Source: PALSA-1353 sp050012375 (GTDB lineage Bacteria; Planctomycetota; Phycisphaerae; Tepidisphaerales; Tepidisphaeraceae). From it: a stretch of 64,000 nt of DNA. Below the pieces are notes generated by a model. The model had not been told where the DNA came from and did no database searches. It saw only the letters and a list, made by a program, of their open reading frames with translations. This document shows positions 1-7,824 of this stretch, piece by piece. The DNA lies in the NCBI GenBank assembly GCA_050012375.1, contig JBEKHH010000025.1:6075-70074 (forward strand), in the 5' to 3' direction. The first letter of the stretch is position 1, and each line of letters starts with the position of its first letter. The position numbers were made by a program, and so were the translations under genes.

Positions 1-1386
1 TGGTATCTCGTGCTGGCGGAACATCTGAATCAGGCTGAGGCGATGCAAGGCCTGGTGGCGCGGATGAAGGAAGCATCCGAAGCCAAAGACGAGGCGGCCA
101 AGGCGGCGGTGGTTCATTCGCTGGCGGAGTTGCACCGATATTTTCTGAGCCAGGACCCGGATGGCACATCCATCTTCGAACCACGGTTAAAGACGCTGAG
201 GCTTCAACTTCCGCCTCTCGAAGCGCTCTATCAATTCGTGACGGCGGCGACGGAGTGCAAGGCCGCCGAAACCGAGATGATCGCGAACGATTCGCTGGCA
301 AGTTTGCCGCGTCTGTTTACGACCTATATCCAGAACCCGAAGGATCCGAGGAACCGGCAAGAGGAACTCGCCTGGCGCAAGGCGAGCGAAGCGACGCTGG
401 AGACTTGCAATGAAATCTACGGAAAGCTTGGTGTGAAGCTAGCGCCGGGCGATGTGAGGGGCGAATCGGCTTATCAAGAGGACTTGAGGGAAATCGTCGC
501 GGAGCTGAAATCATCGGGAATAGCCGTGGAATCGGAGGGGGCGATTGTGGTGATGGCGCCGGGATATGAATCGCCACTGATGATCCAGAAATCCGACGGT
601 GGATATCTCTACGGCACAACCGACCTGGCGGCGATCCGCTATCGAATCACCGAGCTCGGCGCGCGGCGGATCGTTTACAGCCACGACAGCCGGCAGCAGC
701 AACACTTCGCGCAGGTGTTCTGGACGGCACGGCAGATTTGGGCCAAGGGCGTGACGCTGGAATACGCGCCGTTCGGGACGATGCTGGGGGATGACGGCAA
801 GCCGTTCAAATCGCGCAGCGGCACGACGGTGAAGCTGAAGGATTTGCTGGAAGAAGCGGAGGAACGGGCGCTTCGCGTGGTGACGGAAAAGCAGCCCGAT
901 CTGCCGGAGGCCCGCCGCAAGGCCATCGCCCATGCGGTGGGCATCGGGGCGGTGAAATATGCCGACCTGGCGAAAGACCGCGTCAGCGACTACGTTTTTT
1001 CGTTCGACAAGATCCTGGCGCTGGATGGAAATACGGCTCCGTATCTGCAATACGCGCACGCGCGGATTCGCTCGATCTTCCGCAAAGCCGGCGAGGCGAC
1101 GACGGGCGAGATTTCGCTGGAATCTCCGTTCGAGTTGGCGCTGGCCAAGCATATTCTGCGTCTTGGCGAAGTGATCGATCAGGTGGCTCGGGAACTGAAG
1201 CCGCACCATCTGTGCACATATGTCTATGAACTGGCCACGCGATTCAGCGGGTTTTTCGAGAATTGCCCGGTGATTCAGAGTCCGCCGCCGTTGCGAAAAA
1301 GCCGGCTCGCGCTGTGCGATCTGACGGCCCGGACGCTGGAAGTGGGATTGGATTTGCTGGGGATCGAACATCCGGATCAGATGTAG
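1..1386 (+). CDS. argS: Arginyl-tRNA synthetase, C-terminal part (5' end outside window)
   Basis: Class I synthetase that charges tRNA-Arg with arginine in the cytoplasm. The frame is open to the left edge, so about 461 C-terminal residues are present and the N-terminal domain and HIGH motif are missing (family about 550-600 residues). The KMSK-equivalent KPFKSRSG is seen near nt 795-820. The C-terminal DALR anticodon-binding domain begins around YLQYAHARIRS (nt 1040-1075). The GTG at position 10 is an internal codon, not a start. A 140-nt gap follows before the next gene. Identity is confident; completeness cannot be judged. Confidence 0.95.
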   Translation, partial: WYLVLAEHLNQAEAMQGLVARMKEASEAKDEAAKAAVVHSLAELHRYFLSQDPDGTSIFEPRLKTLRLQLPPLEALYQFVTAATECKAAETEMIANDSLASLPRLFTTYIQNPKDPRNRQEELAWRKASEATLETCNEIYGKLGVKLAPGDVRGESAYQEDLREIVAELKSSGIAVESEGAIVVMAPGYESPLMIQKSDGGYLYGTTDLAAIRYRITELGARRIVYSHDSRQQQHFAQVFWTARQIWAKGVTLEYAPFGTMLGDDGKPFKSRSGTTVKLKDLLEEAEERALRVVTEKQPDLPEARRKAIAHAVGIGAVKYADLAKDRVSDYVFSFDKILALDGNTAPYLQYAHARIRSIFRKAGEATTGEISLESPFELALAKHILRLGEVIDQVARELKPHHLCTYVYELATRFSGFFENCPVIQSPPPLRKSRLALCDLTARTLEVGLDLLGIEHPDQM

Positions 1387-1528
1387 GAAATGTCTTTGGG
1401 CAATAGCAACCGGCCGGAGGACCGGCCGATCTTCGGGCAGCGGCGAATTATTTCGTTGATTTTGGATGTATCGTCGCGTAAGGTTCCGCCGCTCGCACGA
1501 TGTGCGAATTACCCAAAGGAGACCAATT

Positions 1529-1831
1529 ATGCGCATGCTTGTGTACGTCACGGTTCCCCCCGAACCTTTTAACACGGCAGTCCGCGAAGGGACCGCGGGC
1601 AAGAAGTTGCAGAAGATCCTCGAGGCGATCAAACCTGAGGCGGCCTATTTCACCGAACAAAAGGGCTGCCGGGGCGCGGTCCTGGTCGTGGAAATGAAGG
1701 ACGCCTCGGCAATCCCTTCCATCGCCGAGCCGTGGTACCTCAGCTTCAACGCCAACTGCGAATTCCGCATCGCCATGACGCCTGAAGATCTGGCCCGCTC
1801 GGGCCTTGACAAGATCGCCAAGGGATGGTGA
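1529..1831 (+). CDS. Small conserved hypothetical protein (100 aa)
   Basis: A small soluble protein beginning MRMLVYVTVPPEPFN, with no signal peptide or membrane segment. The ATG at 1529 is chosen because AAAGGAG lies just upstream at 1515-1521; the longer open frame from 1466 has no such site. The beta-rich start, the central AYFTEQKGCRGAVLVVE stretch and the MTPEDL tail suggest a small alpha/beta (ferredoxin-like) fold. I recall similar short proteins in many bacteria without an established function, so none is assigned. It stands alone between argS and a winged-helix gene. Confidence 0.75.
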   Translation: MRMLVYVTVPPEPFNTAVREGTAGKKLQKILEAIKPEAAYFTEQKGCRGAVLVVEMKDASAIPSIAEPWYLSFNANCEFRIAMTPEDLARSGLDKIAKGW

Positions 1832-1912
1832 GGCGTTCCGGCCGGGCGACTCAGCGGGTTTTTCGAGAATTGCCTGGTGATTCAGGGCCCTCCGGCGGGT
1901 TGACGCTCTCCC

Positions 1913-2293
1913 ATGTCAGACTTAGAAGTTAGGTCAAATGATATAAGTTATAGGTCAATTCTTATGCTGGCAAACCTGCTTGGCTCGGTCAACAAGGAGC
2001 GTGTGCTCATTTACCTCGCAGGCCGAGGCCGCGGTTATTCGCGCGAGATTGCGCGCTTCTTTGACGCGCCGCTGTACCCGGTGCAGAACGCCATGGAGAA
2101 GCTGGAGGCGGCGGGCGCTCTGGTCAGCCGGTCGGTCGGCCGCACGCGTGAGTATGAGTTTAATCCGCGCTACCCGGCGCGGGCCGAACTGACGGCCCTG
2201 TTGAATCGTGCGCTATCGCTCTACCCCGCAAAGTTGCGGGATAAAATTCTGCTGACGCGCTCCCGCCCCCGGCGCAAAGGCAAGCCACTTTAA
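1913..2293 (+). CDS. Winged helix-turn-helix DNA-binding protein
   Basis: A 126-residue protein with an ArsR/MarR-like winged helix: a helix at residues 20-40 (LLGSVNKERVLIYLAG), the SREIARFFDAPLYPVQNAMEKLEAAG recognition region split over residues 49-75, and a wing ending LVSRSVGRTREYEFNP. It probably binds DNA as a small repressor or antitoxin-like regulator. No ligand-sensing cysteines are obvious. No Shine-Dalgarno precedes ATG 1913; the next in-frame ATG at 1964 follows an AT-rich stretch (1921-1963) with a repeated AGGTCAA motif that could be a promoter or operator, so the shorter start is possible. No partner gene is adjacent. Confidence 0.65.
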   Translation: MSDLEVRSNDISYRSILMLANLLGSVNKERVLIYLAGRGRGYSREIARFFDAPLYPVQNAMEKLEAAGALVSRSVGRTREYEFNPRYPARAELTALLNRALSLYPAKLRDKILLTRSRPRRKGKPL

Positions 2294-2374
2294 TAAGCCA
2301 CTAGATCTTGCCAGCCGCTTCCCTGCGTCTGTCTCAGCGTCCTCCGCGCCTCTGCGGTTCAATTTGAACCCGAG

Positions 2375-2677
2375 TTCACAACCGGCTGATCAGCAGTTCG
2401 CGCTGGAAGATCATCTCCTTCGGCAAATCGCCGGCGAGCTTCAGGAATAATTCTTCCTGGCTCATCACTTCCGCCTTCACATCGTCCACATTGATGGCTT
2501 GAAGCTGCTCGAATTGCTGAAAGGAAACGTCCAGGCCTTCCAGGTCGATGTCGCTGCTGCGCGGCATCCAGCCGATGGGCGTTTCGCGGGCGTAGGCCCG
2601 GCCGCGCGAGCGGTCGATGATCCATTTCAGGATGCGCATGTTTTCGCCGTATCCGGGCCAGAGAAATTTGCCCCGGT
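2375..2677 (-). pseudogene. Remnant duplicate of the pckG 3' end
   Basis: This 303-bp segment matches 4236-4538, the last ~100 codons of the intact pckG, in the same orientation. I count about 17 mismatches (roughly 94% identity). The last 87 codons remain open, and only two residues differ there from the full enzyme (P for L, Q for E), so most changes are silent. Homology stops sharply at 2677, and an in-frame stop lies about 14 codons upstream of the junction. No start or ATP/GTP-binding part remains, so it cannot encode an enzyme. Together with the true gene end it forms a direct repeat around the GloVer gene. Confidence 0.85.
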
Positions 2678-2975
2678 GGCGAAGCTTCGCTGCGGTTTCG
2701 AGAGGGCAGGGAAATGGTCACGGTCATTGGCAGCTCTTTCGCTAAGCAATTTTAGCCCCGTTTCCGGAAGCCGCCCGAACGGGGTTTCGCAGGGACCGGA
2801 TATTCGTTGCAGCCCGAAGGCGCGTTTTGTACAATTCATTTGTCGTATTCGGCGAAGGCAATGACGGTTTTGGGGAATTAAGGCGGGTAGCATTTCGTTG
2901 CCAGATTCAGAAAATGGCGCATTCCTGTAGTTTTTGCACTACTTGAATGCTGTCTGTTTTGAGAGGAGGAAAAAC

Positions 2976-4214
2976 ATGCCGATCTGGAAGAGTCTTGGGA
3001 ATCGCGCACTTCTTTTTGCGATCCTGGCCGTCGGACCTGCGATGCCGGCGGTGGCTCAATACACACTGACTACGCTGGCGAGTTTTCCTGGAATCACTGG
3101 GAGTGCTTCCGGCGGCCTGGTCGCCGACGCATTCGGCAATCTGTATGGGGCGAGCTTGGCTGGCGGGTCCGGCAACGCCGGCACCGTCGTTGAGCTGGCC
3201 AAGGGAAGTAGCAGCATCACCATTTTGGCAAACTTCAATTGGATCGACGGTGCGTATCCCTCGGCCCCCTTGATCGTCGATGCCTCCGGAAATCTGTTTG
3301 GGACAACGGGGAATGGAGGGGCGACATATAACTTTGGTAAGTCTTACGGCGACGGCACAATATTTGAAATGGCCAAGGGTAGCAGCAGCATTACCATGTT
3401 GGCCTCGTTCACCGGCGGCAATGGCGACGGGCCCGGCAGCTTAATCGCCGATGCCGCCGGGAATTTGTATGGAACGACAGGACTTGGCGGGGCACACGGC
3501 GACGGCACGGTATTTGAACTGGCCAAGGGAAGTACCAATATCACGACGCTGGCCTCGTTCAGTAACACGAACGGGGGAGGCCCCTTGGTCGCCGATGCCG
3601 CCGGAAATCTATTCGGAACGACGTACGCTGGCGGGACCAGCGGCGACGGCACGGTGTTTGAACTGGCCAAGGGAAGCAGCAGCATCACCACGCTGGCAAG
3701 CTTCGATGACAGCAACGGACGAAATCCTCTCGTGGGTCTGAGCACTGACGGTGCGGGTAATCTGTACGGAACGACAGAATATGGCGGGGTCAACGACGAT
3801 GGCACCGTATTTGAGATAGCAAAGGAAAGCAGCAGCATCAACACGCTTGTAAGCTTCAATGGCAGTGACGGTTACGCGCCATACGCCGGCGTGATCGCGG
3901 ATGCGTCGGGCAATCTGTTTGGATCGACATCGCGTGGCGGGGACAGTTTTTATGGCAATGTATTTGAGCTTGCCAAGGGGGCCAGCGGCGTCACCACGTT
4001 GGCGAGCTTCGATCTCGATAATGGGGCCATTCCATTGGGCACTCTGATCTCCGATGCGTCCGGTGATCTGTACGGGGTGACTGGAAATAGCGGGCCCGAG
4101 ACCGCCTTCGGCACCATATTTGAACTTTCGCCCACCAGTGTTCCCGAACCGGCATCATTCTCTCTCGTGGTGTTTGCCAGTCTGAGTCTGACCGCCCGTC
4201 GACGCCGAGGATGA
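2976..4214 (+). CDS. Exported GloVer tandem-repeat protein with PEP-CTERM-like sorting signal
   Basis: A 412-residue exported protein. ATG 2976 is preceded by GAGGAGGA at 2963-2970, and the first ~28 residues form a signal peptide ending AVAQ. The body holds about seven copies of a ~50-residue unit of the form GTVFELAKGSSSITTLASF followed by a D(A/G)xGNLYGTT loop; this is the Gloeo/Verruco repeat family, possibly a beta-propeller-like fold. The C-terminus has VPEP, a short hydrophobic stretch and RRRRG, as in exosortase substrates. No exosortase is in this window. The gene lies between two copies of the pckG 3' end and was probably involved in that rearrangement. Its biochemical role is unknown; surface anchoring is inferred. 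Confidence 0.85.
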   Translation: MPIWKSLGNRALLFAILAVGPAMPAVAQYTLTTLASFPGITGSASGGLVADAFGNLYGASLAGGSGNAGTVVELAKGSSSITILANFNWIDGAYPSAPLIVDASGNLFGTTGNGGATYNFGKSYGDGTIFEMAKGSSSITMLASFTGGNGDGPGSLIADAAGNLYGTTGLGGAHGDGTVFELAKGSTNITTLASFSNTNGGGPLVADAAGNLFGTTYAGGTSGDGTVFELAKGSSSITTLASFDDSNGRNPLVGLSTDGAGNLYGTTEYGGVNDDGTVFEIAKESSSINTLVSFNGSDGYAPYAGVIADASGNLFGSTSRGGDSFYGNVFELAKGASGVTTLASFDLDNGAIPLGTLISDASGDLYGVTGNSGPETAFGTIFELSPTSVPEPASFSLVVFASLSLTARRRRG

Positions 4215-4236
4215 TCAATCCAAATGGCAGGATTTT

Positions 4237-6075
4237 TCACAACCGGCTGATCAACAGTTCCCGTTGAAAAATCATTTCCTTCGGCAAATCCCCGGCGAGC
4301 TTCAGGAATAATTCTTCCTGGCTCATCACTTCCGCCTTCACATCGTCCACATTGATGGCTTGAAGCTGCTCGAACTGCTCGAATGAAACGTCCAGGCCTT
4401 CCAGGTCGATGTCGCTGCTGCGCGGCATCCAGCCGATGAGCGTTTCACGGGCGTAGGCCCGGCCGCGCGAACGATCGATGATCCATTTCAGGATGCGCAT
4501 GTTTTCGCCGTAGCCGGGCCAGAGAAATTTGCCCTGGTCGTCGGTGCGAAACCAGTTGACGTGGAAGATGCGCGGGCAATCGGTCATCTTCTTGCGCATG
4601 CGGAACCAGTGGACGAGGTAATCGCGGATGTTGTATCCAATGAAAGGGAGCATGGCCATCGGATCGCGGCGGACGACGCCGACCTGTCCGGTGGCGGCGG
4701 CGGTGGTTTCGCTGCCGAGGGTTGCGCCGAGGTAAACGCCGTGGATCCAGTTGAAGGCCTGGTAAACCAAGGGAACGACTCGGGAGCGGCGGCCGCCGAA
4801 AATGATCGCGGAGACGGGCACTCCGGCGGGGTCGTTGGCGGCGGGGTCGAGGGCGGGGTTGTTGATCATGGGAGCGGCGAATCGGCTGTTGGGATGGGCG
4901 GCTTTTCGGCCGCAGGCGGGCGTCCATTGCTGCCCGGCCCAATCGAGGCATTCGGCCGGGGGCTCGGGCGTTTTCCCTTCCCACCAGACGTCGCCGTCGC
5001 TCAGGAGGGCGACATTGGTGAAGAGCGTGTCGCGTTGCATGGCGGCCATGGCATTGGGGTTGGTCTGCTGGTTGGTGCCGGGGACGACGCCGAAATATCC
5101 GGCCTCGGGATTGATGGCGCGCAGGCAGCCGGTGTCGTCCACCCACATCCAGACGATGTCGTCCCCCACGGTGGTGATCTTCCAGCCGGCGTCGCGATAT
5201 TTCTTGGGGGGGATGAGCATGGCGAAATTGGTCTTGCCGCAGGCACTGGGGAAAGCGGCGGCGACGTAGGTTTTTTCGCCCTCGGGGCTGGTGGCGCCCA
5301 TGAGGAGCATGTGCTCGGCCATCCACTCCTGCTGCTGGCCGAGGAAGCTGGCGATGCGAAGCGCCAGGCATTTCTTGCCCAATAGCGCGTTTCCGCCATA
5401 GCCGGAGCCAAAGCTCCAGATCGCGTTGTCCAGGGGGAAATGGCAGATGTATCGCCGCTGGGGATTGCAATCGGCGACGCTGTGGAGGCAGCGCGTGAAT
5501 TCCGGCTCGGCGTCGGGATCGGCGGTGGAAATGCCGGCGTCCAACTGCTTCCAGGCGACGGTTCCCATGCGGGTCATGATGCCCATGCTGACGGCGACAT
5601 AGACGGAGTCGGTCAATTCGACGCCGACTTTGGCCAGCGGCGAACCGATCGGGCCCATGACGAAGGGGACGACGTACATGGTCCGGCCCTTCATGCAGCC
5701 GCTGAACAGGCCCTTGAGTTTTGCGTAGGCGGAGCGCGCGTCCATCCAGTTGTTGGTGACGCCGGCCATGTCCTGGCTGGGCGTGCAGATGAACGTGGCT
5801 TGCTCGCTGCGGGCGACGTCGTTGGTGTTGCTTCGATGCAGGTAGCAACCGGGCCGCTTCTCTTGATTCAGTTCGATGAACGCGCCCTCCTTGACGCCGC
5901 GCTTCAGCAGGATCTGTTTTTCCTCGGCGGAACCATTACACCAGAAGACATTTTCAGGCTGGCAGAGTTCGATGCACTGCTCGATCCACGCCTGCACGTG
6001 CCGGTTGATGGCGGGTCGCGGCCAAGCGGTGGACTTGGTTGATTCCTGCTTGCGTTCGGTCTTGGTGTTGCTCAT
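4237..6075 (-). CDS. pckG: Phosphoenolpyruvate carboxykinase (GTP)
   Basis: Converts oxaloacetate and GTP to phosphoenolpyruvate, CO2 and GDP, the entry step of gluconeogenesis, in the cytosol. The ~612-residue length fits the GTP-type family. Visible motifs are the kinase-1 P-loop with reactive cysteine PSACGKTNFAML, the kinase-2 segment GDDIVWMWVDD and FGGRRSRVVPLVYQAF. ATG 6075 is preferred because GGAGA lies a few bases upstream; an in-frame ATG at 6087 would add four residues. Its last ~300 bp are duplicated at 2375-2677, but this copy looks intact. Confidence 0.95.
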   Translation of the reverse strand: MSNTKTERKQESTKSTAWPRPAINRHVQAWIEQCIELCQPENVFWCNGSAEEKQILLKRGVKEGAFIELNQEKRPGCYLHRSNTNDVARSEQATFICTPSQDMAGVTNNWMDARSAYAKLKGLFSGCMKGRTMYVVPFVMGPIGSPLAKVGVELTDSVYVAVSMGIMTRMGTVAWKQLDAGISTADPDAEPEFTRCLHSVADCNPQRRYICHFPLDNAIWSFGSGYGGNALLGKKCLALRIASFLGQQQEWMAEHMLLMGATSPEGEKTYVAAAFPSACGKTNFAMLIPPKKYRDAGWKITTVGDDIVWMWVDDTGCLRAINPEAGYFGVVPGTNQQTNPNAMAAMQRDTLFTNVALLSDGDVWWEGKTPEPPAECLDWAGQQWTPACGRKAAHPNSRFAAPMINNPALDPAANDPAGVPVSAIIFGGRRSRVVPLVYQAFNWIHGVYLGATLGSETTAAATGQVGVVRRDPMAMLPFIGYNIRDYLVHWFRMRKKMTDCPRIFHVNWFRTDDQGKFLWPGYGENMRILKWIIDRSRGRAYARETLIGWMPRSSDIDLEGLDVSFEQFEQLQAINVDDVKAEVMSQEELFLKLAGDLPKEMIFQRELLISRL

Positions 6076-6146
6076 GGAGCTCTCCATTGGGCGGCCTCGC
6101 AGCTTAGCTTTATCATCGTAATGGGTCGGATTGAGGAAAGACAGAC

Positions 6147-6170
6147 AGCCCCGGATGTACCTCCGGGGCT
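6147..6170. other. Perfect 9-bp GC-rich hairpin before the TPR gene
   Basis: AGCCCCGGA and TCCGGGGCT form a perfect 9-bp stem with a 6-nt loop, directly before the ATG at 6173. There is no T-run, so it is not a standard terminator. It would sit in the mRNA next to the start codon and could slow initiation. Confidence 0.6.
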
Positions 6171-6172
6171 AC

Positions 6173-7810
6173 ATGGAAGCTATATTATTATTCCCCTTGA
6201 ATCCAGAGCAAAAATCTTCCGGCGACTCCGCGGCCCGGGCGATTGAGATCGCCCTCACCCATCACCGGGCCGGCCGGCTAGCCGAAGCGGAACAAATCTA
6301 TCGGCAGGTTCTTTCGCGACAACCGGATCATCCGGATGCGCTTCATTTGCTGGGGGCTGTTCTTGGCCAGAGGGGTCAGCCGCAACTGGCGATCGAGTTG
6401 ATCGGCCGCGCGATTGGGCTTCGGCCCCAAGTTCCGGATTACCATGCGAATCTCGGGGAATTTCTGCGGCACGCGGGAAACCTGGAGCAATCGGCGGCCA
6501 GCTTTCGTCGGGCCATCGCCCTGAAGGCGGACGAGCCGGGGTATCATAACGGGCTTGGGGTGACGCTGGCGGAGGGGCAGCAAATAGAGCCGGCGATCGG
6601 CGAGTTTCGCAGCGCCATCGCCCTGAAGGCGAATTTTGCCGATGCGTATAGCAACCTGGGCGGCGCGCTTCGCACGGCGGGACGGCTGGAAGAGGCCCTG
6701 GCGGCAATCGAATCGGCGATCAAACTCCAGCCGCAAGTGCGCGGGGCGCACAACCATCTGGGGCTTGTTCTGGCCGACATGGGACGATACCAGGAGGCCA
6801 TCAGCGCCTATTCCACGGCCCTTGCGCTCAAGCCGGATTCCGCCAAGGCCCATAGCAATCTGTCGCAGGTGTATCTACTGCTGGGCGATTACCGGCGCGG
6901 GTGGGCGGAATATGAATGGCGGCTTCAGGTGCCTTCCATCGTCGGCCCGTGGCGGTTTGAACGGTCACGCTGGGACGGCGGCGATCTCACCGGCAAGACG
7001 ATCTTTCTGCACCCCGAGCAGGGGTTTGGCGACACGATTCAGTTTGTGCGATTCATTCCCCAACTCGCGGATCGCGGGGCGAAGATCGTTCTTGGATGTC
7101 CGGCGGAACTGTCGCGGATTTTCCAGGGTTTTGGCGAGATTGTGCTTCAGGGCCAGCGCATTGGGCCGCACGACGTCCATTGCTCGCTGCTCAGCCTTGG
7201 CGCCGTTCTTGGAGTCACGGCGGACGCGATTCCGGCTCCGATTCCTTATCTCAAAGCGGATTCGCAACTGGCCGAGGAATGGGGCAGGCGATTCGATTCG
7301 GGGGACAACCGGCTGCGCGTGGGCCTGGTATGGGGCGGACGCCCGACACATCCGAACGATAGGAATCGCTCGATGAGGCTGAGGCAATTCGCGCCGCTGG
7401 CGTCGGCGGCGAAGGCGGCGTTTTACAGCCTGCAAAAGGGCGCCGCTTCCGCCGAGGCGGCCGATCCTCCGCCGGGCATGCAATTGACCGATTGGACACA
7501 GGATATGAACGATTTCGCGGACGCCGCCGCTTTGCTTGCGAACCTGGACCTCTTGATCACCGTGGACACGGCGACGGCGCATCTCGCGGGGGCGATGGGC
7601 AAGGCGGTCTGGCTGCTGTTGCCATTCGTGCCGGATTGGCGGTGGATGCTCGAGCGCGAGGATTCACCCTGGTATCCGACGATGCGTCTGTTTCGGCAGA
7701 AGACAGCGGGCGATTGGGGTGATGTTTTGCGGCGGGTTGAGGAGGAGTTGGGGCGATTCGCGGTGCTGACTTCGGCGAGTTCAGTCGAGCCGCGCACCGC
7801 CGCTAAATAA
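6173..7810 (+). CDS. TPR protein with C-terminal glycosyltransferase-like domain
   Basis: A ~545-residue protein with six or more tetratricopeptide repeats in the first ~260 residues (for example AEAEQIYRQVLSRQPDHPDAL and EAISAYSTALALKPDSAKAH). A Rossmann-type region follows (GKTIFLHPEQGFGDTIQFVR, later LLITVDTATAHLAGAMGK) that resembles GT9/ADP-heptose-type or flagellin-modifying glycosyltransferases. Such fusions commonly glycosylate proteins or act as scaffolds; the substrate here is unknown. Frames from TTG 6131 or ATG 6155 are open, but those codons lie in or before the hairpin at 6147-6170, so ATG 6173 is chosen. It is convergent with the next gene, with a 14-bp gap. Confidence 0.8.
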   Translation: MEAILLFPLNPEQKSSGDSAARAIEIALTHHRAGRLAEAEQIYRQVLSRQPDHPDALHLLGAVLGQRGQPQLAIELIGRAIGLRPQVPDYHANLGEFLRHAGNLEQSAASFRRAIALKADEPGYHNGLGVTLAEGQQIEPAIGEFRSAIALKANFADAYSNLGGALRTAGRLEEALAAIESAIKLQPQVRGAHNHLGLVLADMGRYQEAISAYSTALALKPDSAKAHSNLSQVYLLLGDYRRGWAEYEWRLQVPSIVGPWRFERSRWDGGDLTGKTIFLHPEQGFGDTIQFVRFIPQLADRGAKIVLGCPAELSRIFQGFGEIVLQGQRIGPHDVHCSLLSLGAVLGVTADAIPAPIPYLKADSQLAEEWGRRFDSGDNRLRVGLVWGGRPTHPNDRNRSMRLRQFAPLASAAKAAFYSLQKGAASAEAADPPPGMQLTDWTQDMNDFADAAALLANLDLLITVDTATAHLAGAMGKAVWLLLPFVPDWRWMLEREDSPWYPTMRLFRQKTAGDWGDVLRRVEEELGRFAVLTSASSVEPRTAAK

Positions 7811-7824
7811 TCTTGGCTCGCTTG

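Noticed and set aside
511..1632. 373-codon antisense frame over argS
   Set aside because: It lies opposite a clear synthetase gene, is Arg/His/Gln-rich like a shadow frame and has no recognisable domain.
4445..5848. 467-codon frame on the same strand as pckG
   Set aside because: It is an alternate frame of a well-supported enzyme, with Arg/His-rich composition; pckG motifs are in the other frame.
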